Below the pieces are notes generated by a model. The model worked only from the letters and a program-made list of their open reading frames with translations. It searched no databases and was not told the DNA's origin. This document shows positions 17,975 through 25,831 of a stretch of DNA of 64,000 nucleotides, piece after piece; position 1 is the first letter of the stretch; the number at the start of each line of letters is the position of its first letter. The stretch comes from JAWRCU01 sp033542235 (GTDB taxonomy: Bacteria > Pseudomonadota > Alphaproteobacteria > Rhizobiales > Rhizobiaceae). A program made the position numbers and the translations under genes. The stretch is from assembly GCF_033542235.1 (NCBI RefSeq), contig NZ_JAWRCU010000016.1, positions 60,700 through 124,699 on the forward strand, read 5' to 3'.

Positions 17975-19168
17975 ATGGGAATTCTGAGCGGTATCCGCGT
18001 GCTCGACTGCTCGATCGCCATGGCGGGGCCTTTTGCAGCGCAGCGCCTCGGCGATCTCGGCGCGGACGTGGTGAAGGTCGAGCCGGTCAACGGCGAATGG
18101 CAGCGCCATGTCGCTGCGGGCGGCGCGCGCGGCAACAAGGTCAACGTCTCCTTCCTCTCGCTCAACCGCAACAAGCGCTCGCTTGCGATCGACCTGAAGG
18201 CGGAAGAGGGCAGGAAGATCCTCTACGATCTCGTGAAGACGGCCGACGTGTTCCTGCAGAACTACCGACCCGGCGTCGCCAGGCGCCTCGGCGTCGATTA
18301 CGAGACATTGTCGAAGATCAATCCGCGCCTCGTCTATGTCTCGATGTCCGGCTATGGCGAGAGCGGTCCCTATATGAACCGGCCGGGCCAGGACCTCATC
18401 CTGCAGGCGATGTCGGGAGCGATGCTTTCCGCCGGGCGCGCCGGAGAGCCGCCGACCCCGTCGGGCCAATATCTGGTCGACGCCATCACCGCCTATACGG
18501 CCTTCGAAGGAACGCTCGCCGCATTGTTCCATCGCGAGCGCACAGGCGAAGGCCAGCTCGTCCAGGTCAACATGCTCGACGCGATCACCACGATCCAGAT
18601 GCAGGAGCTTTCCGTCTTCACCGTCGGCGGCAAGGAGCAGAAACGGTCGGCCGAGCCGCACGCGCATGTCTATATCCGCTCGCCTTACGGCGCCTTCGCC
18701 ACGAGCGACGGCTATATCGTCATCGCCTTCCCGTCGCTGAAGAAATTCGGCGAGATCATCGGCGAGCCGAGCTTCCTCGATATGAATGACGAGGTGGACA
18801 GCTGGACGCGCCGCGACGAGATCTTCGCCAAGACGCGCGAGAGGCTGAAGGCGAAGACCTCGGCCGAATGGCTGAAGCTCTTCGCCGATGCCGATATCTG
18901 GGCCGGCCCAGTCTACGGCTACAAGGAGCTCGTCGAGGATCCACAGATCAAGCACAACGGCGCCTTCGTCGAATATGATCATCCGACCGAGGGCCATGTG
19001 AAGACCCCTGGCTTCCCGATCAAATTCTCGAAGACGCCCTCGAAGGTCGAGCGCGGCGCACCGCTCGCCGGCGAGCATACGCGCGAGGTGCTGACTGAAG
19101 CCGGCTATGATGGCGAGACGATCGATCGGCTGGAGAAGGCGGGGGTGATCGGGATGGGGGGCTTTTGA
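17975..19168 (+). CDS. Family III CoA-transferase (CaiB/BaiF type)
   Basis: This 397-residue enzyme moves CoA between carboxylic acids through a glutamyl/aspartyl anhydride intermediate. The family start MGILSGIRVLDCSIAMAGPF and the catalytic Asp140 in NRPGQDLILQAMSG are intact, as is GQYLVDAITAYTAFEGTLAA. It closes the sugar operon, only 26 bases after the SDR gene. A CoA-transferase in a sugar cassette, with a crotonase gene 365 bases downstream, suggests that the pathway ends in an acyl-CoA step. The substrate is unknown. Confidence 0.9.
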   Translation: MGILSGIRVLDCSIAMAGPFAAQRLGDLGADVVKVEPVNGEWQRHVAAGGARGNKVNVSFLSLNRNKRSLAIDLKAEEGRKILYDLVKTADVFLQNYRPGVARRLGVDYETLSKINPRLVYVSMSGYGESGPYMNRPGQDLILQAMSGAMLSAGRAGEPPTPSGQYLVDAITAYTAFEGTLAALFHRERTGEGQLVQVNMLDAITTIQMQELSVFTVGGKEQKRSAEPHAHVYIRSPYGAFATSDGYIVIAFPSLKKFGEIIGEPSFLDMNDEVDSWTRRDEIFAKTRERLKAKTSAEWLKLFADADIWAGPVYGYKELVEDPQIKHNGAFVEYDHPTEGHVKTPGFPIKFSKTPSKVERGAPLAGEHTREVLTEAGYDGETIDRLEKAGVIGMGGF

Positions 19169-19296
19169 TTGTCGGCCGCGCCTCCTGGAGAACCCCATCG
19201 ATTCGCCTTCGGCGACACCTTCTCTCACAAATCACCATCTGGAGGTAAGGCGGTCAGGGCAGTTCGATCTATCGCGGGGAGGTCGGCGGGACAGCG

Positions 19297-19450
19297 CCCC
19301 CCTCTGTCCTGCCGGACATCTCCCCCACAAGGGGGGAGATCGGACGGCCGCTTTGGTTTCGCTAATCGCCAGCGTCGGAGATTGGCGAAACTCTCGATGA
19401 CAGCCAATCTCCCCCCTTGTGGGGGAGATGTCCGGCAGGACAGAGGGGGG
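19297..19450. repeat. Intergenic mosaic repeat, copy B
   Basis: It has the same arms as copy A (CCCCCCTCTGTCCTGCCGG and complement) and a core in the same orientation, with GGAGATTGGCGAAA at 19377-19390. The inner stem reads CTCCCCCACAAGGGGGGAG. It occupies the gap between the CoA-transferase and crotonase genes; nothing else is seen in that 365-base gap apart from the crotonase ribosome site. Confidence 0.85.
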
Positions 19451-19533
19451 CAACGAAGGGCGCTAAGCTTTCCACGATCTCGGAAGAGCGGCCTTGGACG
19501 GAGTGCGACGTTGCGACGAGTTAGGAGACCACG

Positions 19534-20304
19534 ATGACCCAGGATGTCCTGTTCGAGGTCGACGGCCACGTCGCCGTCATCACGCTGAACCGTCCGCAGA
19601 AGCTCAATGCCGTCACGCCGGAGATGGCCGATGCCATCGTTGCTGCCGTGAAGGAGTGCAACGACTCCGACACGATCCGTTGCGTGATCGTGACGGGAGC
19701 CGGCGAAAAATCCTTCTGCGCGGGCTCCGACATTCGCGAGCTCGACGCCTATGACACGCCCTGGCAATTCCGCAACCGCCCCGACTATTGCGACGCCATC
19801 CGCCGGCTTTCCAAGCCTTCGATCGCGGCAATCAACGGCTATGCATTCGGCGGGGGGCTCGAGACGGCGATGTCCTGCGACATCCGCATCGCCTCCGACA
19901 ACGCGCAGTTCGCCGCGCCCGAGATCAAGCTCGGCTGGATCGGCGGCGGCGGCATGACGATGTTCCTCGCCCATTCGATCGGCGCATCGAACGCCGCGCT
20001 GATGATCATGACCGGCGATCCGATCGGCGCCGAGAAGGCGCTGGCCTGGGGTCTGGTGAGCGACGTCGTCCCGCGCCAGCGGCTCCTCGATCGCGCCCGC
20101 GAGATCGCCGCCACGATCGCCTCGCGGGCGCCGATCGCTGCTGAGACTGCCAAGCTGAACCTCAAGGCAGCCTTCTCCATGCCGGCCGAGAAAGCCATCG
20201 AATATGAGCGCGACCTGCAGACGATCTGCTTCGCGACGGAGGATGCGCAGGAGGGCCGCGCCGCTTTCAAGGAAAAGCGCTCGCCGGTTTTCCGGCGGCG
20301 CTGA
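19534..20304 (+). CDS. Enoyl-CoA hydratase/isomerase (crotonase family)
   Basis: The 256-residue protein has both oxyanion-hole segments, FCAGSDI (61-67) and GYAFGGGLE (102-110), and both hydratase glutamates, Glu110 and Glu130 (AAPEIKLGW). It should therefore be able to add water to an enoyl-CoA. TTAGGAGA precedes the ATG. It is separated from the CoA-transferase gene by repeat copy B but runs in the same direction, so read-through is possible. An AraC gene faces it from the other side. Confidence 0.88.
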   Translation: MTQDVLFEVDGHVAVITLNRPQKLNAVTPEMADAIVAAVKECNDSDTIRCVIVTGAGEKSFCAGSDIRELDAYDTPWQFRNRPDYCDAIRRLSKPSIAAINGYAFGGGLETAMSCDIRIASDNAQFAAPEIKLGWIGGGGMTMFLAHSIGASNAALMIMTGDPIGAEKALAWGLVSDVVPRQRLLDRAREIAATIASRAPIAAETAKLNLKAAFSMPAEKAIEYERDLQTICFATEDAQEGRAAFKEKRSPVFRRR

Positions 20305-20324
20305 TTGGAGCCTGATGGTTTTCA

Positions 20325-20450
20325 GGTTGGCGCTGCCCCTCACCCTTACCCTCTCCCCGTGAACTACGGGGAGAGGGGATTCTGAGACGTTGGCGACCCC
20401 CTCTCCCCGTCCTTACGGGGAGAGGGTAAGGGTGAGGGGCGGCGCCAACC
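20325..20450. repeat. Intergenic inverted-repeat element (CTCTCCCCG type)
   Basis: Long nearly perfect arms, GGTTGGCGC then GCCCCTCACCCTTACCC, are mirrored at the right end (GGGTAAGGGTGAGGGGC, GCGCCAACC). Each arm ends in a small CTCTCCCCGT hairpin. It separates the convergent crotonase and AraC genes, where it may act as a bidirectional transcript end. It is related to 1569-1734. Confidence 0.8.
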
Positions 20451-20490
20451 TCAAGCGACTTGCGTTGCGCCTCAGACGCATGCCTCCCAC

Positions 20491-21360
20491 CTACCTCACC
20501 GCCGAAACCTTCCGGAAATCCGACGGCGACATGCCGGCGAGCTTGCGGAATGCCTTGTTGAAGGCGCTGAGCGAGCCGAAGCCGCTCTCCATGGCGACCC
20601 TCAGCACCTTGGCGTCCTGGTCGATCAGCAGCGCCTGCGCATAGCTCAATCTCAGCAAATTGACATATTCGTTGAGCGTCATCCCGGTCGACTTGCGGAA
20701 CAGGCTCATGGCGTATTTGGGATGGATGTCGGCCGCTGCGGCGATGTCGACCGAATCGATGTCGTAGAGGAAATTCTCGGCGATGAAGTCGCACATGCGC
20801 CCGACATTTCGCGACGACTGCTGGTCGAAGGGGCTGGCTGCGCCCTCGATCGCCTGAGCTTCGGGCACGAGGCGGTAGGGCTCGAAGCGCACCCGCTCAA
20901 GCCTCAGAACAAGCTCGTCGACGGCATGCTGCGCCTTTGCGGGGTCGCCCGAGCGACCGTAGCGATACCAGCGCTCGAAATTATGAGCATCGGAAGCATC
21001 CGTCGCGCTGGTCACCAGCGCCGCGCCCGTCATCAGGCGGTGGCGCACATCGGCGGGCAGATGCAGCCGGAAGAAATGCACCAGCGGCAGATGCGCCCCG
21101 GCATAGAACACGTCGTCCGAAGCCTCGTGCAACTGGTGCGGAAGCCCGCCCCAGAACAGGCACATCTCGCCGGCCGTAAGCGAGATCTCGTGATCGTTCA
21201 TGCGGTAGCGCACGCGGCCGCTGACGATGAAATTCACCTCGACCTGCGCGTGCCAATGCGGCTTCAGCATGATCAGCGGCTTGTTGTGAAACATCTGCAG
21301 CGCAAGCGGCAGTCCTTCGACGCTGCTCGCACCCGGCTGGTAGAACGCGCGTTCTCCCAA
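20491..21360 (-). CDS. AraC-family transcriptional regulator
   Basis: The 289-residue protein has an N-terminal cupin-like sensor domain (HWHAQVEVNFIVSGRVRYRM, LTAGEMCLFWGGLPHQ) and a C-terminal double helix-turn-helix (MCDFIAENFLYDIDSVDIAA through AMESGFGSLSAFNKAFRKLA). It is divergent from the MalE-type operon starting at 21483, with 122 bases between the starts, and probably activates it in response to the transported sugar. The domain order resembles MelR. Confidence 0.88.
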   Translation of the reverse strand: MGERAFYQPGASSVEGLPLALQMFHNKPLIMLKPHWHAQVEVNFIVSGRVRYRMNDHEISLTAGEMCLFWGGLPHQLHEASDDVFYAGAHLPLVHFFRLHLPADVRHRLMTGAALVTSATDASDAHNFERWYRYGRSGDPAKAQHAVDELVLRLERVRFEPYRLVPEAQAIEGAASPFDQQSSRNVGRMCDFIAENFLYDIDSVDIAAAADIHPKYAMSLFRKSTGMTLNEYVNLLRLSYAQALLIDQDAKVLRVAMESGFGSLSAFNKAFRKLAGMSPSDFRKVSAVR

Positions 21361-21482
21361 CTACCCCCGACCTCCCATCTTACTTTCCGGCAAGTCCATA
21401 TTACCGTTGAAGGCGACGAAACCCTTTCGGCCGGTAGTCTAGGGGCCGCTCAAGAGGAGAGCAAACGAAAAGGGAGGAGTAT

Positions 21483-22754
21483 ATGGATCGCATCCATTCG
21501 CGGTTGCGCAGAGCGCTTGCCTTGGCGTTCGGCGTCAGCCTGCTGTCGATCGCCACGGCTTCGGCAGCAGAAGTGACTGTCTGGTGCTGGGACCCGAATT
21601 TCAATGGCGCCACGATGAAAGAAGCTGGCGAGCGCTATAAGGCCAAGCACCCTGACTTCACTCTCAACGTGGTGGACTTCGCCAAGGCCGACCTCGAGCA
21701 GAAGCTGCAGGCCCAGCTCGCCTCCGGCTCCACCCAAGGCCTGCCGGATATTGTGCTGATCGAGGACTATGGGGCGCAGAAGTACCTGCAGTCGTTTCCC
21801 GGCGCGTTCGAGCCTCTCAACGGCAAGGTCGATTACTCCGCCTTCGCGCCCTATAAGGTCGAGCTTGCCACCGTCAACGGCCAGACCTATTCGCTGCCTT
21901 TCGACTCAGGCGTCACCGGCCTCTTCTACCGCAGCGACTACCTTGGGCAGGCCGGCTATGATGCCGCGGCGCTCCAGGATCTCACCTGGGACAAGCTCAT
22001 CGAGATCGGCAAGGCCGTCAAGGAAAAGACCGGCCATCCGTTGCTTGGCGTCGACATCAACGATGCCGGCATCGTTCGCATCATGCTGCAATCGGCCGGC
22101 AAGTGGTATTTCACCCCTGACGGGAAACCCGACATCGCCGGCAGCCCGACCTTCAAGGCGGCGCTCGGGACCTATGCCAAGCTGCTCCAGGCGACCGACA
22201 TCTATAAGCCGGTCGCGGGCTGGAACGAATATACCGGCGCTTTCGTCTCCGGCGAAACCGCCGCGGTCAATACCGGCGTTTGGATGACCGCGACCATCAA
22301 GGCGGCCAACCAGGCCGGGAAATGGGGTGTCGCCCCGATCCCGAAGCTTTCTGATGTCGAGGGTGCGACCCACGCTTCCAACCTGGGCGGCTCGAGCTGG
22401 TATGTCCTTGCCTCTTCGGGAAAGAAGGACGAAGCAGTGGATTTCCTTGCCGAGATCTGGGGCAAGGACGTCGATTTCTATCAGAAGATCCTCGTGGGCC
22501 AAGGGGCGCTCGGCTCGCTGCTCGCGGCCCGTAACGGCGAAGCCTATAAGGCCAGCGACGACTATTTCGGCGGTCAGCCAGTCTGGCAGAACTTCTCCGA
22601 TTGGCTCGCTGCCGTTCCGGCCGTCAACTACGGCATCTTCACAAACGAGGTCGACGCGGCGATCGTCGCTCAGGCGCCTGCCCTCGCCAAGGGCGGCTCG
22701 CTCGACGATGCCATCGCGGCCATCGGCGCACAGGTGAAGCAGCAGATCCAATAA
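21483..22754 (+). CDS. Sugar ABC transporter substrate-binding protein (family 1)
   Basis: This 423-residue periplasmic receptor has a signal peptide at 1-29 (cleavage after ASA or SAA). The mature protein starts EVTVWCWDPNFNG, and the region LASGSTQGLPDIVLIEDYGA is typical of family 1 binding proteins. AAAGGGAGGAG precedes the ATG. It is the first gene of a complete CUT1 operon with two permeases, an ATPase and a dehydrogenase/AKR fusion. Substrate unknown. Confidence 0.9.
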   Translation: MDRIHSRLRRALALAFGVSLLSIATASAAEVTVWCWDPNFNGATMKEAGERYKAKHPDFTLNVVDFAKADLEQKLQAQLASGSTQGLPDIVLIEDYGAQKYLQSFPGAFEPLNGKVDYSAFAPYKVELATVNGQTYSLPFDSGVTGLFYRSDYLGQAGYDAAALQDLTWDKLIEIGKAVKEKTGHPLLGVDINDAGIVRIMLQSAGKWYFTPDGKPDIAGSPTFKAALGTYAKLLQATDIYKPVAGWNEYTGAFVSGETAAVNTGVWMTATIKAANQAGKWGVAPIPKLSDVEGATHASNLGGSSWYVLASSGKKDEAVDFLAEIWGKDVDFYQKILVGQGALGSLLAARNGEAYKASDDYFGGQPVWQNFSDWLAAVPAVNYGIFTNEVDAAIVAQAPALAKGGSLDDAIAAIGAQVKQQIQ

Positions 22755-22761
22755 GGACTGC

Positions 22762-22785
22762 GGGGCGGGACGGTCCTCCCGCCCC
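22762..22785 (+). terminator. Intercistronic GC hairpin after the binding-protein gene
   Basis: GGGGCGGGA (22762-22770) pairs with TCCCGCCCC (22777-22785), a perfect 9-base stem with a 6-base loop, starting 7 bases after the stop codon. It likely stabilises the binding-protein message or limits read-through to the permeases. Confidence 0.7.
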
Positions 22786-22848
22786 CTTTCCGTGGGACAC
22801 GTGCCGCGAGCGGGCACGCGTCCGTTCTGCAGGGATCCGGAGCACCTC

Positions 22849-23826
22849 TTGGCACAGGCAAGACTCGGGCGCGACGAGCAGATCAATGGCTGGCTTTTCA
22901 TCATGCCGGCTCTGGTGCTCCTCGGCATCTTCATGGTCTACCCGATCATCTGGTCGCTCTGGATGAGCTTTCAGGTCGGCCGCGGCATGAACCTCACCTT
23001 CGGCGGTTTCGCCAACATCGTCCGCCTGACGCAGGACCCGATCTTTCTGCGTGCACTGCGCAACACGCTCACTTTCCTGATCGTGCAGGTGCCGATCATG
23101 CTGCTCCTGGCGCTGCTTTTTGCGGTGGCGCTCAACGATAACAAGCTCTGGGGCCGCGGCCTCTTCCGTACCGCGATATTCCTGCCCTGCGCGACCTCGC
23201 TTGTCGCCTATTCGATCCTTTTCAAGTCGATGTTCGCCAATGAAGGCGTCATCAACGACTTCCTGCGTTTTGCCGGCATCATCACCGACCCGATCCCGTG
23301 GCTGGGCGATCCCTTCTGGGCCAAGGTTGTAATCATAGCCGCCATCACCTGGCGATGGACCGGCTACAACATGATCTTCTACCTCGCGGCGATGCAGAAT
23401 ATCGACCGCTCGATCTATGAGGCGGCCAGGATCGATGGCGTGCCAGGCTGGGCACGCTTCTGGTACATCACCGTGCCGATGCTCAAGCCGGTCATCCTCT
23501 TCACCTCGGTGATCTCGACCATCGGGACGTTGCAGCTCTTCGATGAGGTGAACACCATCACCTTGGGCGGCCCGTCGGATTCGACGCTCACGCTCTCGCT
23601 CTACATCTACAACCTCACCTTCAAGTTCATGCCAAGCTTCGGCTACGCATCGACCGTTTCCTACGTCATCGTGGTGCTGGTCGGCATCTTGAGCCTCCTC
23701 CAGTTCATGGTGGCGTCGGACCGGAAGCTGCGTAGCGGTTTTCGAGCCGATCCAATGCGCGAACAGGCAGACGGAGCGGCGCAGCGATCCCTGAACGCGC
23801 GCGGTTCCAGGGACAGTCGAACATGA
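22849..23826 (+). CDS. Sugar ABC transporter permease (MalF/UgpA-like)
   Basis: From a TTG start at 22849, with CGGAG 6 bases upstream, the protein is 325 residues and begins LAQARLGRDEQINGWLFIMP, like its relatives. An in-frame ATG at 22792 would add 19 residues with no sign of conservation. It has six membrane segments and the EAA loop YEAARIDGVPGWARFWYITVP. The next permease start overlaps its stop as ATGA. Confidence 0.87.
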   Translation: MAQARLGRDEQINGWLFIMPALVLLGIFMVYPIIWSLWMSFQVGRGMNLTFGGFANIVRLTQDPIFLRALRNTLTFLIVQVPIMLLLALLFAVALNDNKLWGRGLFRTAIFLPCATSLVAYSILFKSMFANEGVINDFLRFAGIITDPIPWLGDPFWAKVVIIAAITWRWTGYNMIFYLAAMQNIDRSIYEAARIDGVPGWARFWYITVPMLKPVILFTSVISTIGTLQLFDEVNTITLGGPSDSTLTLSLYIYNLTFKFMPSFGYASTVSYVIVVLVGILSLLQFMVASDRKLRSGFRADPMREQADGAAQRSLNARGSRDSRT

Positions 23827-24704
23827 GCGCGTCCGGAGAGACTGCGGGGTTCGGACCGGCGCTCGCGACGCGCCACTTGAGCCCCACCTTCAACGTGCTC
23901 GGCGTCCTGCGCCGCGCCATCGTCTACCTCTTGCTGATCGTCGCCGCCGTCATCTCGGTCTTCCCGTTCTGTTGGATGATCGTTTCAAGCACCAATACGG
24001 CCGCCGATGTCCTGAAGGGCAAGGCGACGTTCGGCGATGCGCTCTGGACCAACATCGTCAACTTCTTCACGCAAGTGGATGTGCTGCGCATCTTCTGGAA
24101 CTCGGCGTTCCTCGCCATCGTCGGCACCGTGCTGACGCTCGCCGTCTCCTCGCTCGCCGGCTACGGCTTCGAGATGTTCAGGAGCCGTGTTCGCGAGAAG
24201 ATCTTTGGCGTCCTGCTGCTGATGCTTTCGATCCCGTTCGCAGCACTCATGGTGCCGCTCTTCGTCATGATGGCGAATTTGAAGCTCATCAATACGTACA
24301 CCGCCATCATCCTGCCGACGATCGCCTCGATCTTCATGATCTTCTACTTCCGCCAGGCGACGAAGGCCTTCCCTTCCGAGCTTCGCGATGCCGCGCGCAT
24401 CGACGGCCTCAAGGAGTGGCAGATATTCCTCCATATCTACCTGCCTGTGATGCGGTCCACCTACGCGGCGGCGGTAATCATCGTGTTCATGGCCAACTGG
24501 AACAACTATCTCTGGCCGCTCATCGTGCTCCAGACCAATGAGCAGAAGACCATCACACTCGTCATCCAGTCGCTGAGCTCGGCCTACTATCCCGATTTCG
24601 GGGTCGTCATGGTTGGAACGATCCTGGCCACTCTCCCCACCCTCATCATCTTCTTTCTGCTCCAGCGCCGCTTTGTCGAAGGCATGCTGGGCGCCGTCAA
24701 ATAG
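23823..24704 (+). CDS. Sugar ABC transporter permease (MalG-like)
   Basis: This second permease of the CUT1 importer is 293 residues, with six hydrophobic segments (RRAIVYLLLIVAAVISVFPF first) and the ATPase-docking loop RDAARIDGLKEWQIFLHIYLP. It overlaps the previous gene by four bases, and the ATPase gene begins 12 bases after its stop. Confidence 0.9.
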   Translation: MSASGETAGFGPALATRHLSPTFNVLGVLRRAIVYLLLIVAAVISVFPFCWMIVSSTNTAADVLKGKATFGDALWTNIVNFFTQVDVLRIFWNSAFLAIVGTVLTLAVSSLAGYGFEMFRSRVREKIFGVLLLMLSIPFAALMVPLFVMMANLKLINTYTAIILPTIASIFMIFYFRQATKAFPSELRDAARIDGLKEWQIFLHIYLPVMRSTYAAAVIIVFMANWNNYLWPLIVLQTNEQKTITLVIQSLSSAYYPDFGVVMVGTILATLPTLIIFFLLQRRFVEGMLGAVK

Positions 24705-24716
24705 GGTTGCGACCAT

Positions 24717-25802
24717 ATGAGCAGCGTGAAGCTGAGGGCTGTAAGCAAGTCGTTCGGGTCCCTCGAAGTCATCAAGGGTGTCGATCTCGACATAAGAAGC
24801 AAGGAATTCGTCGTCTTCGTAGGGCCTTCGGGCTGTGGAAAATCGACACTGCTGCGCATGATCGCCGGGCTAGAGCCGATCACCTCTGGCGATCTCGAGA
24901 TCGGCGGGGAGCGCATGAACGAAGTCGACCCGTCCAAGCGCGGCATCGCCATGGTGTTCCAGACCTATGCGCTCTACCCGCATATGACGGTGCGCGACAA
25001 CATGGGGTTTGCGCTGCGCTTTGCCGGCACGCCAAAGGACGAAATCGCCAGGCAAGTGAGCCACGCTGCGCGCATCCTCGAGCTCGAACCGCTGCTCGAC
25101 CGGTATCCGAAGCAGCTCTCGGGTGGGCAGCGCCAGCGCGTCGCGATCGGTCGCGCCATCGTCAGGCACCCGCAGGTGTTCCTTTTCGACGAGCCGCTCT
25201 CCAATCTCGATGCGGAACTGCGCGTGCAGATGCGGGTGGAACTCGCGCGGCTCCACAAGGAATTGGGCGTCACCATGATCTATGTCACGCATGACCAGAC
25301 CGAGGCGATGACGCTCGCCGACAGGATCGTTGTGCTTAATCGCGGCAATGTCCAGCAGATCGGTGCCCCGCTCGACCTCTATGACGACCCGGTGAACCGG
25401 TTCGTGGCGGGGTTTGTCGGCTCGCCGAAGATGAATTTCATCTCGGCGACGATGGTCGAAGCCGATCACGGCGTGGCGGTCCTGGAGCTTCGCAACCACG
25501 GTGGCGCGCGGCTGAGGAAACCCCTGACCGGTTCCCTGCCATCGGCCGGCAGCGACATCACCATCGGGGTCAGGCCCGAACATTTCTTCGAAGCCGGCCA
25601 AGGCGACTGTGACATCACCGTCAAGGCGGATGTCGCGGAGCATCTCGGCTCGGTGAGCTACGTCTATGCCAGGAGCGGCAGCGAGGAGCTCATCATCGAG
25701 CGTGGGGACTCGCGCCATGGCGGCCACGGCGACCTGCTCACGGTTTCAATCAAGGCCGAGCGCGCGCTGCTCTTCGATGCCGGCGGCGCCCGTATTCACT
25801 GA
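24717..25802 (+). CDS. Sugar ABC transporter ATPase (MalK/UgpC-like)
   Basis: This 361-residue CUT1 ATPase has Walker A GPSGCGKST (36-44), signature LSGGQRQRVAIGRA (134-147), Walker B VFLFDEP (154-160) and switch His192. A C-terminal TOBE-type regulatory domain starts near 240 (GSPKMNF, later TIGVRPEHF). MalK-type ATPases often serve several transporters, so this one may also energise the 3807-6972 importer, which lacks its own; that is inference. Confidence 0.92.
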   Translation: MSSVKLRAVSKSFGSLEVIKGVDLDIRSKEFVVFVGPSGCGKSTLLRMIAGLEPITSGDLEIGGERMNEVDPSKRGIAMVFQTYALYPHMTVRDNMGFALRFAGTPKDEIARQVSHAARILELEPLLDRYPKQLSGGQRQRVAIGRAIVRHPQVFLFDEPLSNLDAELRVQMRVELARLHKELGVTMIYVTHDQTEAMTLADRIVVLNRGNVQQIGAPLDLYDDPVNRFVAGFVGSPKMNFISATMVEADHGVAVLELRNHGGARLRKPLTGSLPSAGSDITIGVRPEHFFEAGQGDCDITVKADVAEHLGSVSYVYARSGSEELIIERGDSRHGGHGDLLTVSIKAERALLFDAGGARIH

Positions 25803-25831
25803 CCTCCCTCAACGATCCGCCCTAGCGGCTT